A stretch of 64,000 bases of DNA from Streptomyces sp. NBC_00353 (GCF_036108815.1 NZ_CP107985.1:4464001-4528000); one strand, 5' to 3'. Shown: positions 39,251-47,965, counted from the first letter of the stretch. Translations and numbers: made by a program. Notes: generated from the sequence alone by a model not told the origin.

Positions 39251-41011
39251 ATGCAGATCCACAAGTACGACACCGTCATCGTCGGCGCCGGCGGCGCCGG
39301 CATGCGCGCGGCCATCGAGTCGACGAAGCGCAGCCGTACCGCCGTGCTCACGAAGCTCTACCCGACCCGCTCCCACACGGGCGCCGCGCAGGGCGGCATG
39401 GCCGCCGCGCTCGCCAACGTGGAAGAGGACAACTGGGAGTGGCACACCTTCGACACGATCAAGGGTGGCGACTACCTGGTCGACCAGGACGCCGCCGAGA
39501 TCCTGGCGAAGGAGGCCATCGACTCCGTTCTCGACCTGGAGAAGATGGGCCTGCCGTTCAACCGCACGCCCGAGGGCAAGATCGACCAGCGTCGCTTCGG
39601 CGGCCACAGCCGTAACCACGGCGAGGCCCCGGTCCGCCGGTCCTGCTACGCCTCGGACCGCACCGGCCACATGATCCTCCAGACGCTGTACCAGAACTGC
39701 GTCAAGGAGGGCGTGGAGTTCTTCAACGAGTTCTACGTCCTGGACCTGCTGCTGCAGGAGGACCCCGAGACCGGGCTGAAGAAGTCCGCAGGCGTCGTCG
39801 CGTACGAGCTGGCGACCGGCGAGATCCACGTCTTCCAGGCGAAGGCGATCATCTTCGCCTCCGGCGGCACCGGCAAGTTCTTCAAGGTGACGTCGAACGC
39901 CCACACCCTGACCGGTGACGGCCAGGCCGCCGCGTACCGCCGCGGTCTGCCGCTGGAGGACATGGAGTTCTTCCAGTTCCACCCGACGGGCATCTGGCGC
40001 ATGGGCATCCTGCTGACGGAGGGCGCCCGTGGTGAGGGCGGCATCCTCCGCAACAAGGACGGCGAGCGCTTCATGGAGAAGTACGCGCCCGTCATGAAGG
40101 ACCTCGCGTCCCGTGACGTCGTGTCCCGCTCCATCTACACGGAGATCCGTGAGGGCCGCGGCTGCGGTCCCGAGGGCGACCACGTCTACCTCGACCTCAC
40201 GCACCTGCCGCCGGAGCAGCTGGACGCGAAGCTCCCGGACATCACCGAGTTCGCGCGTACGTACCTCGGCATCGAGCCCTACACGGACCCGATCCCGATC
40301 CAGCCGACCGCGCACTACGCCATGGGTGGCATCCCGACCAACGTCCAGGGCGAGGTGCTGGCCGACAACACCACCGTCGTCCCGGGCCTGTACGCCGCCG
40401 GCGAGGTCGCGTGTGTCTCCGTGCACGGCGCCAACCGTCTCGGCACCAACTCGCTGCTCGACATCAACGTCTTCGGACGCCGGTCGGGCATCGCCGCCGC
40501 CGAGTACTCCGCGAAGAACGACTTCGTCGAGCTTCCCGAGAACCCGGCGCAGCTGGTCATCGACCAGGTCGAGCGACTGCGCAATTCGACGGGCACCGAG
40601 CGGGTCGCGACGCTCCGTCTGGAGCTGCAGGAGTGCATGGACGCCAATGTGATGGTGTTCCGTACCGAGCAGACCATCAAGACGGCCGTCGACAAGATCG
40701 CCGAGCTGCGCAAGCGCTACCTGAACGTGTCCATCCAGGACAAGGGCAAGCGGTTCAACACGGACCTCCTGGAGGCCATCGAGCTGGGCAACCTGCTCGA
40801 CCTGGCCGAGGTCATGGCGACCTCCGCGCTGGCCCGCAAGGAGTCCCGCGGCGGTCACTACCGCGAGGACTACCCGAACCGCGACGACGTCAACTTCATG
40901 CGCCACACCATGGCGTACCGCGAGGTCGCCGACGACGGCACCGAGTCGATCCGGCTCGACTACAAGCCGGTCGTCCAGACCCGCTACCAGCCGATGGAGC
41001 GTAAGTACTGA
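39251..41011 (+). CDS. sdhA: Succinate dehydrogenase flavoprotein subunit
   Basis: A 586-residue catalytic flavoprotein that oxidises succinate to fumarate in the TCA cycle. It shows the FAD motif VIVGAGGAGMRAAIE, the covalent-FAD His region RSHTGAAQGGMAA, the substrate loop FFQFHPTGIW, and HYAMGGIPTN. The catalytic Arg region is LLDINVFGRRSG. The length is normal. ATG 39251 follows AGAGGAAATC. Its TGA overlaps the sdhB ATG by one base (TGATG), ensuring matched synthesis. Long antisense frames here are shadows. Confidence 0.97.
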   Translation: MQIHKYDTVIVGAGGAGMRAAIESTKRSRTAVLTKLYPTRSHTGAAQGGMAAALANVEEDNWEWHTFDTIKGGDYLVDQDAAEILAKEAIDSVLDLEKMGLPFNRTPEGKIDQRRFGGHSRNHGEAPVRRSCYASDRTGHMILQTLYQNCVKEGVEFFNEFYVLDLLLQEDPETGLKKSAGVVAYELATGEIHVFQAKAIIFASGGTGKFFKVTSNAHTLTGDGQAAAYRRGLPLEDMEFFQFHPTGIWRMGILLTEGARGEGGILRNKDGERFMEKYAPVMKDLASRDVVSRSIYTEIREGRGCGPEGDHVYLDLTHLPPEQLDAKLPDITEFARTYLGIEPYTDPIPIQPTAHYAMGGIPTNVQGEVLADNTTVVPGLYAAGEVACVSVHGANRLGTNSLLDINVFGRRSGIAAAEYSAKNDFVELPENPAQLVIDQVERLRNSTGTERVATLRLELQECMDANVMVFRTEQTIKTAVDKIAELRKRYLNVSIQDKGKRFNTDLLEAIELGNLLDLAEVMATSALARKESRGGHYREDYPNRDDVNFMRHTMAYREVADDGTESIRLDYKPVVQTRYQPMERKY

Positions 41012-41769
41012 TGGCAACCCCGACTTTGGACAAGGTGGAGGCGGAGTCCGCCGCCTCCCCGTACATCACGGTCACCTTCCGGATCCGCCGCTTCAACCCC
41101 GAGGTCTCCGACGAGGCCCAGTGGCAGGACTTCCAGATCGAGATCGACCCGAAGGAGCGTGTTCTCGACGCCCTTCACAAGATCAAGTGGGACGTCGACG
41201 GCACGCTGACCTTCCGTCGCTCCTGCGCGCACGGCATCTGCGGCTCCGACGCGATGCGGATCAACGGCAAGAACAGGCTCGCCTGCAAGACGCTGATCAA
41301 GGACATCAACCCGGAGAAGCCGATCACGGTCGAGGCCATAAAGGGCCTCACGGTCCTCAAGGACCTCGTGGTCGACATGGACCCGTTCTTCCAGGCCTAC
41401 CGCGATGTCATGCCGTTCCTCATCACCAAGGGGAACGAGCCGACGCGCGAGCGTCTGCAGTCCGCCGAGGACCGCGAGCGGTTCGACGACACCACCAAGT
41501 GCATCCTGTGCGCCGCGTGCACCTCGTCGTGCCCGGTCTTCTGGAACGACGGCCAGTACTTCGGCCCGGCGGCGATCGTCAACGCGCACCGCTTCATCTT
41601 CGACTCGCGTGACGAGGGCGGCGAGCAGCGCCTGGAGATCCTCAACGACCGTGACGGTGTGTGGCGTTGCCGCACCACCTTCAACTGCACGGACGCGTGC
41701 CCGCGTGGCATCGAGGTCACCAAGGCGATCCAGGAAGTGAAGCGCGCCCTGATCACGCGTCGCTTCTGA
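41011..41769 (+). CDS. sdhB: Succinate dehydrogenase iron-sulfur subunit
   Basis: A 252-residue iron-sulfur protein passing electrons from FAD to quinone. Cluster ligands are visible in order: 2Fe-2S (RSCAHGICGSDAMR with the Asp-containing ligand set, then RLAC), 4Fe-4S (CILCAACTSSCP) and 3Fe-4S (CRTTFNCTDAC), with the last Cys-Pro shared (ACPRGI). Last gene of sdhCDAB, closed by a strong hairpin at 41795-41838. Confidence 0.97.
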   Translation: MATPTLDKVEAESAASPYITVTFRIRRFNPEVSDEAQWQDFQIEIDPKERVLDALHKIKWDVDGTLTFRRSCAHGICGSDAMRINGKNRLACKTLIKDINPEKPITVEAIKGLTVLKDLVVDMDPFFQAYRDVMPFLITKGNEPTRERLQSAEDRERFDDTTKCILCAACTSSCPVFWNDGQYFGPAAIVNAHRFIFDSRDEGGEQRLEILNDRDGVWRCRTTFNCTDACPRGIEVTKAIQEVKRALITRRF

Positions 41770-41794
41770 CCCTCCCGCTACGCCGGTTGCACTG

Positions 41795-41838
41795 GAGGCC
41801 CCGTTTTCCCGCGCCAACGCCGCGGGAAGCGGGGCCTC
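41795..41838 (+). terminator. Terminator of the sdhCDAB operon
   Basis: An outer stem GAGGCCCCG (41795-41803) with its complement (41830-41838), and an inner stem CCCGCG with CGCGGG, separated by short bulges including TTTT. The structure starts 25 bases past the sdhB stop. Confidence 0.75.
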
Positions 41839-41950
41839 TTGCTGCGCTCTTCGGGGCTTGACGGTACGGTCGTGCGGAACCGTACACCGGTTCGCCGCCC
41901 CCGGCGCAGCAAGGCGCGGGGCGCACAAGCTTGATCGAGAGCGGGGAACG

Positions 41951-42562
41951 TTGAGCGATCCGAATCCGTACGCGGACGACTCAGGCAAGTGGGGACCTCC
42001 TCAGCAGCCGGGCAATCCGCCCACCGTCCCGGACGCCCAGGGGTACGGCTACCCGGGTGCGGGCACGCCGGGCCCGGGCACGCCGACGTACGGCTACCCG
42101 CAGCAGCTGCCCGACCCCGCGGCCCAGCAGGGCCCCGGTTACGGCTACCCGAACGCGAACCAGCCGCCCCTGCCCGGTTACGGCTTCCCGCCGCAGCAGG
42201 GCCCGGGGGCCGGCGGCGGTGCGCCGATGCTGTCGTTCGGCGACATCACCGTCATGAACGACTCGATCGTGACGCCGTCCGGCACGATGCCCCTCAAGGG
42301 CGCGGTGTGGACGGCCACCGACATGTCGCGCACAGAGGAGAAGATCCCGACGGTCGCGATCGTGCTCGCAATCATCTTCGCGCTGCTCTGCCTGATCGGG
42401 CTGCTCTTCCTCCTGATGAAGGAGAAGAAGACGACCGGCTTCATCCAGGTCTCGGTGACCAGCGGCGGCCGGCACCATTCGACGATGATCGCGGCGACGG
42501 GCCCGGAGACCTTCCAGATGGTGATGGCCCAGATCAACACGGCGCGTTCGCTGAGCATCTGA
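41951..42562 (+). CDS. Hypothetical membrane protein with Tyr/Gly/Pro-rich N-terminus
   Basis: A 203-residue protein of unknown function. The first 75 residues are disordered, with repeated YGYP and PGYG motifs; a short folded stretch (FGDITVMNDSIVTPSGTMPL) follows, then a single helix (VAIVLAIIFALLCLIGLLFLLM) at about 130-152 ending in basic residues, and a C-terminal domain with VTSGGRHHSTMI. Similar proteins occur beside sdh in Streptomyces, as I recall. TTG 41951 is chosen because GGGGAA precedes it; the upstream frame opening at 41858 would overlap the promoter. Followed by the hairpin at 42607. Confidence 0.75.
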   Translation: MSDPNPYADDSGKWGPPQQPGNPPTVPDAQGYGYPGAGTPGPGTPTYGYPQQLPDPAAQQGPGYGYPNANQPPLPGYGFPPQQGPGAGGGAPMLSFGDITVMNDSIVTPSGTMPLKGAVWTATDMSRTEEKIPTVAIVLAIIFALLCLIGLLFLLMKEKKTTGFIQVSVTSGGRHHSTMIAATGPETFQMVMAQINTARSLSI

Positions 42563-42606
42563 CGGCCAGTGGCCGGGCGGCGGAACGGGGGCGGGGCCGG
42601 GCGCCG

Positions 42607-42628
42607 GCAACGCCCCTTCCGGCGTTGC
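42607..42628. terminator. Small hairpin between convergent genes
   Basis: GCAACGCC (42607-42614) and GGCGTTGC (42621-42628) form an 8-base perfect stem with a 6-base loop, 44 bases past the membrane-protein stop and 40 before the end of the convergent marR gene. Confidence 0.5.
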
Positions 42629-42667
42629 GGAGCAGGGCCGTTCAGTCAGTGCGGGCCCCGGCGGCAC

Positions 42668-43177
42668 TCAGTCCCACGGGGCGCCGTCCCGGTCCTCCGC
42701 GACGACCATGATGCGCCGCAACATGTCGTTGAGCAGGGTGCGTTCGTCCCGGTCGAGGACGCCGAGCAGCCGGTACTCCTCGTGGCCGAGGAAGTCCATC
42801 GCGCCGAGCCAGGTCGAGCGTCCCTCCTCGGTGAGCTCCACGTTGACCCGTCGCCGGTCCGTGGTCGACGGCGTACGGCGGACGAAGCCGCGCCGTTCGA
42901 GCGCGTCCAGCCGGCCGGTGACGGATGCGGGGGCCAGGTCGAGGTCGGCGGCGAGCTCGGAGGGGGCCGCCCTTCCACCGCGTCCGGCGAGCTTGTGGAG
43001 CGTGTCGAACTCCTGGCGGTCCAGATCGAAGTCGACCAGGGACTGTTCGCGTACCCGGCGCAGATGGACGGAGAGCTTCTTCATACGGGTCACCGCACCC
43101 TCGACATCGGGATCGAGGTCGGGAAGCACCGGCTTCCACCGCTCCACATGTCCGTCGGTCCAGTCGCTTCGCTCCAT
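42668..43177 (-). CDS. MarR-family transcriptional regulator
   Basis: A 169-residue winged-helix repressor. It starts MERSDWTDGHVERW; the DNA-binding part reads PSELAADLDLAPASVTGRLDALERRGFVRR with the wing TTDRRRVNVELTEEG, and helices at both ends would form the dimer. ATG 43177 is chosen over frame openings further upstream because these enter the promoter. It is divergent from an MFS exporter gene, so ligand-released repression of that exporter and of itself is likely. Twin palindromes at 43225-43251 fit as operators. Confidence 0.88.
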   Translation of the reverse strand: MERSDWTDGHVERWKPVLPDLDPDVEGAVTRMKKLSVHLRRVREQSLVDFDLDRQEFDTLHKLAGRGGRAAPSELAADLDLAPASVTGRLDALERRGFVRRTPSTTDRRRVNVELTEEGRSTWLGAMDFLGHEEYRLLGVLDRDERTLLNDMLRRIMVVAEDRDGAPWD

Positions 43178-43224
43178 GAGAAAAGGGTACGCCCGGAGCC
43201 TCGACATACTTCGGTAACAGATAT

Positions 43225-43251
43225 TTCGTTGACGAATAGTTCGGCGCCGAA
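43225..43251. promoter_or_regulatory. Twin palindromic operators for the MarR regulator
   Basis: Two 12-base palindromes with the same TTCG...CGAA ends: TTCGTTGACGAA (43225-43236, two central mismatched bases) and TTCGGCGCCGAA (43240-43251, perfect). Their centres are 15 bases apart. They lie in the 88-base region between the divergent marR and MFS genes, the second ending 15 bases before the MFS start. Confidence 0.65.
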
Positions 43252-43265
43252 ATAGATTCCTGCGC

Positions 43266-44504
43266 ATGCCGCATCCCCTGCGCACGCGCGCTTTCCGCCT
43301 GCTCTTCATCGGACGCACTCTCTCCCTCCTCGGCGACGCCGCCATTCCCACCGCGCTCTCGCTCGCCGTCTATCTGGCCACCGGCTCGACCGCCGCCCTC
43401 GCCCTGGTCCTGGCGTGCGCGATGGTGCCCAAGCTGATCCTGCTGCCGCTCGGCGGCGTCGTCGGCGACCGCTTCAACGCCCGCACGGTCGCGCTCACCA
43501 CCGATCTCGTACGGTGCGCGACCCAGCTCTTCGTCGGGCTGGAGCTGCTCGGCGGCGCGCCCCAGCTGTGGCAGATCGCCGTTGCCGAGGCGATCGGCGG
43601 GGCGGCGAGCGCGTTCGCCATGCCGACCGCGTCGCCGCTGATCATCGGCACCGTGGAAGCGTCGGGACTCCTGCGCGCCAACTCCCTGATGGCCGTCGTG
43701 AACAGTGCGACCCGGGTGGCCGGCCCCGCCCTCGGGGGAACCCTGATCCTCACCGCCGGCCCGGGCTGGGCCTTCGTGCTGGACGGCGCGAGCTTCGCGG
43801 TGAGCGCCGCACTGCTGTCCGCCACCAAGGTCCGACACGTGCCGATCCCGCGCCGATCGGTGCTCAGCGACCTCAAGGAGGGCTGGAGCGAGGTCCGCAG
43901 CCGCGACTGGTACTGGACGAGCCTGATCGCCCACGCCGCCTGGAACGGCGCGGCGGCCGTGCTGATGACCCTGGGCCCGGCCCTCGCCGTACGGGAGATG
44001 GGCGGCAAGACCGTCTGGATCGCCCTGCTCCAGACCGGTGCGATCGGCCTGCTGCTCGGCTCACTGCTGGCCGGCCGCGCCCGCCCGCGCCGCCCGGTCC
44101 TGGTCGCCAACCTGGGACTCGCCACCTACGCGCTCCCGCTCGGCCTTCTCGCGGCGGGCGCGCCGGCTGCAGCGACCATCGCCGCGTACGGCATCGCACA
44201 GGCGGGCCTCGGCTTCCTCGGCCCGGTCTGGGAGACCTCGGTCCAGTCCGCGGTGCCCGCGCACGCACTGGCCCGCGTGACGTCGTACGACTGGCTGCTC
44301 TCCCTCGCCGCGATGCCGCTCGGCTACGCCCTGGCCCCGCTCGCCGCCTCGGCCTGGGGGGCCGAAGTCCCGCTCGCCGTAGCCGCGGTGGCGGTCGGCG
44401 CAGCCTGTCTGGCGACCGCGGCGGTACCGGGCGTACGGCACTTCAGGGCGCCGGCCACGAAGTCCGGGACCACGCGGGAGGACCACCCCGGAGTACCGGC
44501 TTGA
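43266..44504 (+). CDS. MFS transporter (drug-exporter type)
   Basis: A 412-residue major facilitator protein with 12 predicted helices. It starts MPHPLRTRAFRLLFIGRTLSLLGDAA and has the loop motif GGVVGDRFNARTVAL between helices 2 and 3 (MFS motif A), as in EntS/NreB-type exporters. It probably exports a drug, siderophore or metabolite sensed by the divergent MarR repressor. The ATG is 14 bases from the second operator and lacks a strong ribosome site, so it may be leaderless. The stop codon lies within the first TetR operator of the next operon. Confidence 0.88.
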   Translation: MPHPLRTRAFRLLFIGRTLSLLGDAAIPTALSLAVYLATGSTAALALVLACAMVPKLILLPLGGVVGDRFNARTVALTTDLVRCATQLFVGLELLGGAPQLWQIAVAEAIGGAASAFAMPTASPLIIGTVEASGLLRANSLMAVVNSATRVAGPALGGTLILTAGPGWAFVLDGASFAVSAALLSATKVRHVPIPRRSVLSDLKEGWSEVRSRDWYWTSLIAHAAWNGAAAVLMTLGPALAVREMGGKTVWIALLQTGAIGLLLGSLLAGRARPRRPVLVANLGLATYALPLGLLAAGAPAAATIAAYGIAQAGLGFLGPVWETSVQSAVPAHALARVTSYDWLLSLAAMPLGYALAPLAASAWGAEVPLAVAAVAVGAACLATAAVPGVRHFRAPATKSGTTREDHPGVPA

Positions 44505-44558
44505 ACATGTTCAAATACAGGTCTACAGTCCATGACAACAGCTTTTGAACGCGTTCAA
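44501..44558 (+). promoter_or_regulatory. TetR-controlled promoter with two perfect operators
   Basis: TTGAACATGTTCAA (44501-44514) and TTGAACGCGTTCAA (44545-44558) are perfect 14-base palindromes with identical arms. The first six bases of copy 1 form a -35 box TTGAAC, and TACAGT (44524-44529) is 17 bases downstream, a near-consensus sigma-70 promoter. Copy 2 would lie in the transcribed leader. Bound repressor would block both polymerase binding and escape. The regulator is probably the TetR at 45482-46219, third in the operon. Confidence 0.8.
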
Positions 44559-44571
44559 GGGAGGGTGGGGC

Positions 44572-45006
44572 ATGGACCTCACTGTTGTCGCGTACGTCAT
44601 CTACCTGCTGATCAGCGTGGCGCTCACCGTCTGGGTCGCCCGCACACTGAGCCGCAACGGCAAGGTCTTCCTCGCCGACGTCCTGCACGGGAACGAAAAG
44701 CTCGCCGACGCCGTCAACCACCTGCTGGTGGTCGGCTTCTACCTGGTCAACCTGGGCTTCGTCACCCTCTACCTGAAGAACTCCGACGGGGTCGCCGACG
44801 CCCGCGGGCTCTTCGAGGCACTCTCGGTGAAGGTCGGCGTCGTCCTGCTCGTCCTCGGAGTCATGCACCTCGGAAACGTCTACGTACTCAACAAGATCCG
44901 CCGCCGCGGTCTGATGGAGCGCAAGCAGACCCCGCCCGTACCGCCGCAGGGCTGGACGGGCCCCACCGGCCAAGGCCCGTGGGCCGCACCCGCCACCGGC
45001 CGGTGA
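44572..45006 (+). CDS. Small integral membrane protein, first gene of a TetR operon
   Basis: A 144-residue protein with helices at about residues 4-24, 46-66 and 82-102 and a Pro/Gly-rich cytoplasmic tail. Sequence such as MDLTVVAYVIYLLISVALTVWVARTLSRNGKVFL is not one I can tie to a characterised family. ATG 44572 follows GGAGGGTGGGG. Its TGA overlaps the GTG of the next gene (DCC thiol protein), so the two are coupled and may act together on membrane redox or lipid metabolism; that link is speculative. Confidence 0.8.
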   Translation: MDLTVVAYVIYLLISVALTVWVARTLSRNGKVFLADVLHGNEKLADAVNHLLVVGFYLVNLGFVTLYLKNSDGVADARGLFEALSVKVGVVLLVLGVMHLGNVYVLNKIRRRGLMERKQTPPVPPQGWTGPTGQGPWAAPATGR

Positions 45007-45443
45007 CCGGTCAGGTCACGGCCCCGTTCGACGGGCGGCTGACGCCCGTCGAACGGCTCACCGTGCTCTACGACGCGCAGTGCTCGCTCTGCGTCCATGT
45101 GCGCCACTGGCTGATGAAGCAGCGTCAGCTCGTCCCGCTCGATCTCGTCCCGGCGGCCTCCGAGGAGGCGCGGCGCCGCTTCCCCGGACTCGACCACGCG
45201 GAGACGCTCTCCGAGATCACCGTGATCGGCGACCGGGGGCAGATCTACCGCGGGACCTCCGCCTGGATCGTCTGTCTCTGGGCGCTGGCCGAACACCGGC
45301 CCAAGGCCCACTGGCTGGCCACCCCGGCAGGCCTGCCGTTCGCCCGGGCATCGGTGCTGGCCGCCGCGAAGTACCGGTCGGTGACGGCCGCCCCCTGCGG
45401 GCCCGGGGACGAGGCCTGCCAGGTCCCGGACCTCGAAGGCTAG
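45003..45443 (+). CDS. DCC-family thiol-disulfide oxidoreductase (DUF393)
   Basis: A 146-residue thioredoxin-fold-like protein with the family motif YDAQCSLCVHVRHWL (Asp-x2-Cys-x2-Cys) near residue 26 and the RGTSAWIVCLWAL segment later. DCC proteins are predicted thiol oxidoreductases of unknown partner. No signal peptide, so cytoplasmic. GTG start at 45003 overlaps the upstream stop codon. It is second in the TetR-controlled unit. Confidence 0.85.
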   Translation: MTGQVTAPFDGRLTPVERLTVLYDAQCSLCVHVRHWLMKQRQLVPLDLVPAASEEARRRFPGLDHAETLSEITVIGDRGQIYRGTSAWIVCLWALAEHRPKAHWLATPAGLPFARASVLAAAKYRSVTAAPCGPGDEACQVPDLEG

Positions 45444-45481
45444 GGACGCATCCACCGGTCCGGGCGGATACCCTCGGGGGC

Positions 45482-46219
45482 GTGGTGAAGGAAGTGAAGG
45501 ACGTGAAGGAAGTCAAGGCTCCCAAGAGCGAGCAGACCCGCACACTCATCCTAGAAACTGCGCTCCGGCTCTTCGAGGAACGCGGTTACGACAAGACGAC
45601 GATGCGGGCCATCGCGCAGGAGGCCGGGGTCTCCGTCGGAAACGCCTACTACTACTTCGCCGGCAAGGAACACCTCGTCCAGGGCTTCTACGACCGGCTC
45701 GCCGCCGAGCACGAGGCGGCGGTCCAGCCGGTCCTGGCCGGCGACAAGGACCTGGCCGTACGCATCCGCGGGGTGCTGCTCAGCTGGCTCGACGTGGCCG
45801 AGCCGTACCACCGCTTCGCCGCCCAGTTCTTCAAGAACGCCGCCGACCCGGAAAGCCCGCTCTCCCCGTTTTCGAAGGAGTCGGTCGCAGCCCGGGAGGC
45901 GGCGATCTCCATTCACGAACGGTGCCTGGTCGGCTCCAGCACCAAGACCGACCCCGACATGGCGGAAGAGCTGCCGCAGTTGATGTGGCTGATACAGATG
46001 GGTCTGGTGCTGTTCTGGGTGTACGACCGGACGGAGGGCGCCGAGCGCAGCCGCCGTCTCGTCGAACGCACCGCCCCGATCGGCGCACGAGCGATCGCGC
46101 TCTCCCGGTTCCGGGTGCTGCGACCGCTCGTGCGTCAGGTCCACGACGTACTGTCGGAGTTCCTGCCCGGGACGACGGCCGGGCAACCGGCCGCGGAACC
46201 CGGGACTAGATCCAGTTGA
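45482..46219 (+). CDS. TetR-family transcriptional regulator, likely autoregulated
   Basis: A 245-residue repressor. A short charged tail with a V-K-E/D repeat (VVKEVKDVKEVKAPKS) precedes the helix-turn-helix TTMRAIAQEAGVSVGNAYYYFAGKEHLV at residues 38-65, and a helical ligand domain follows. It is 38 bases after the DCC gene. The perfect palindromes 44501-44558 in front of the operon are its likely targets. Start GTG 45482 or 45485; no ribosome site, and GATACC at 45470-45475 could be a -10 for a leaderless second transcript. Its last 14 bases overlap the 3' end of the convergent solute-binding gene. Confidence 0.87.
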   Translation: MVKEVKDVKEVKAPKSEQTRTLILETALRLFEERGYDKTTMRAIAQEAGVSVGNAYYYFAGKEHLVQGFYDRLAAEHEAAVQPVLAGDKDLAVRIRGVLLSWLDVAEPYHRFAAQFFKNAADPESPLSPFSKESVAAREAAISIHERCLVGSSTKTDPDMAEELPQLMWLIQMGLVLFWVYDRTEGAERSRRLVERTAPIGARAIALSRFRVLRPLVRQVHDVLSEFLPGTTAGQPAAEPGTRSS

Positions 46220-47759
46220 GTTCCCACAGCCGCCAGATGCCCGTGCCGTCCGACAGGTACTGCGAGCCGGAGACTTCGGTCGTGCTGACGACGTAGTCCT
46301 TCTTCTGCCACAGCGGTACCAGCGGCACGTCCTCGCCGACCAGGGCCTGAAGGTCCTTGAAGTCCCCCGCGGTGCGGCTGCGGTCGCTGTACTGCAGCGT
46401 GGCCGAGATGAGCTGGTCCATCCGCTTGCTGGTGTAGCCGTTGTGAAGGCTGGTGTCGCGGCCGACGAGCGGCTGGCTGAAGGTGTCGGGGTCCGGGTAG
46501 TCGGGCAGCCATCCGACGGTGTACGCGTCGTACTTGCCCGCCGCGTACCCCTTCTGGAACTCCTGCCATTCCACGGCCTTGACCGAGACCTTGAACAGTC
46601 CGTTCGCCTCCAGCTGGCGGCGCAGCTCGGCGGTCTCCTTGGTGTACGCGTCGTCGGCGCGGTAGGCGAAGTTGATGTGCAGCGGGATCTGCACCCCGGC
46701 CTCCTCCATCAGCTTCCTGGCGCGCGCCGGGTCGGGCGTCGGGTAGTCGTCGAAGAACGGCGTGCTGTGCCCGATGTAGCCCTGCGGGATCAGCGAGTAG
46801 AGCGGCTCGACGGTGCCCTTGTAGACGTCGGTCACCAGCGGTCCGCGGTCGATGATCGACGCGATGGCCTGCCGGACCTTCTTGTTGGCGAGCGGGGCCC
46901 CGGGGCGCACGTTGAAGACCATGTTGCGGATCTCGGCGCTGTCCGCCTCGGTGATGTGCAGGTCGGGGTCGCCGGGGTCGAGGTCGGCGAGCGTGGCGGG
47001 CGGCAGCTGCCGGTGCGTCACATCGATTTGCTTGGACTTCCAGGCCGCCAGGAGATCGTCCGACTGCTTGTAGTAGCGGACGTCGACCGGGACCCCGGTC
47101 TCCTTCAGCGCGCCCTTGTACTTGGGGTTCGGGACCAGCTCGGCCTTGATGCCCGGCTCGTACGACTTCAGGATGTACGGCCCCGAACCGTCGACCAGGT
47201 TTCCGGTGCGGAGCTTGTCCGCCGGGTACTGGTCGCGGTCGACGATCGAACCGGCCCCGGTGGCGAGCTTCTGCGGGAAGGTCGCGTCGCGCGAGGAGAG
47301 GTTGAAGGTGATCGTGCGGCCTTCGGACACCACGTTCTTCAGGCTGGGGAACAGCACCGAGGGGCCGACGTCCGTCTTGATCCTGATCATGCGCTCGATG
47401 GAGTACTCCACATCGGCGGCGGTGACCTTCCGGCCGCTGGCGAAGGTCAGATCGTCACGCAGCTTGCACTGGTACGTCTGCAGCTTCTGGCCGATGAACC
47501 CACAGCTCTCGGCGGCGTCCGGCTCGGGGACGATCGCCCCGGACTTGAACGTCATGAGGGACTGGTAGATATTGCTGTACATCGCCCAGGAACCGGCGTC
47601 GTAGGCGCCGGCGGGGTCGAGTGAGGTCACCTCGTCCGTCGTGCCGACCGTGATCGGATCCTTCTTCACCTCGTCCGAGGGAAGCAACTGCCAGGCGCCG
47701 ACGCCTGCGATGACCAAAACCGCGAGAATCGCGAGAATCCGTACCCGGATCGACCGCAT
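46206..47759 (-). CDS. Family 5 extracellular solute-binding protein (peptide ABC type), orphan
   Basis: A 517-residue peptide/nickel-type binding protein. It starts with a signal anchor (RVRILAILAVLVIAGVGAW) that lacks a lipobox Cys, so it is probably tethered by its helix. SBP_bac_5 features include TSLDPAGAYDAGSWAMYSNIYQSL, DLTFASGRKVTAADVEYSIERM and VRQAIASIIDR. No permease or ATPase gene is next to it. ATG 47759 follows GGGAGA. The convergent tetR overlaps its 3' end by 14 bases. Confidence 0.87.
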   Translation of the reverse strand: MRSIRVRILAILAVLVIAGVGAWQLLPSDEVKKDPITVGTTDEVTSLDPAGAYDAGSWAMYSNIYQSLMTFKSGAIVPEPDAAESCGFIGQKLQTYQCKLRDDLTFASGRKVTAADVEYSIERMIRIKTDVGPSVLFPSLKNVVSEGRTITFNLSSRDATFPQKLATGAGSIVDRDQYPADKLRTGNLVDGSGPYILKSYEPGIKAELVPNPKYKGALKETGVPVDVRYYKQSDDLLAAWKSKQIDVTHRQLPPATLADLDPGDPDLHITEADSAEIRNMVFNVRPGAPLANKKVRQAIASIIDRGPLVTDVYKGTVEPLYSLIPQGYIGHSTPFFDDYPTPDPARARKLMEEAGVQIPLHINFAYRADDAYTKETAELRRQLEANGLFKVSVKAVEWQEFQKGYAAGKYDAYTVGWLPDYPDPDTFSQPLVGRDTSLHNGYTSKRMDQLISATLQYSDRSRTAGDFKDLQALVGEDVPLVPLWQKKDYVVSTTEVSGSQYLSDGTGIWRLWELNWI

Positions 47760-47902
47760 TGCCGTGCTCTCCCTTACCAGCCCCACCCGGGCAGATGTGC
47801 TCAGAAACGCACATCACCACATGCTCGAACTCACCCAATCACACGATTTTCACATCTGGAAGAGGAAATCCGTACCTGTTAGCCAATTCTTTGGCAGTTG
47901 AA

Positions 47903-47939
47903 ACCTCCAGCGGGCCGAACGGCCGAAAAAGGTGGAGGT
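47903..47939 (-). terminator. Possible terminator after the metallophosphoesterase gene
   Basis: ACCTCCA (47903-47909) pairs with TGGAGGT (47933-47939), with an inner GGCC/GGCC stem between. It is 26 bases past the stop of the minus-strand gene. Modest strength. Confidence 0.4.
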
Positions 47940-47965
47940 GCTGTGAGGTTGTGCAGGGGCCGCGA

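Noticed and set aside
39218..41017. A 599-residue open frame antisense to sdhA
   Set aside because: sdhA on the plus strand is certain from its FAD and active-site motifs; the antisense frame has Val/Leu/Arg-rich shadow composition.
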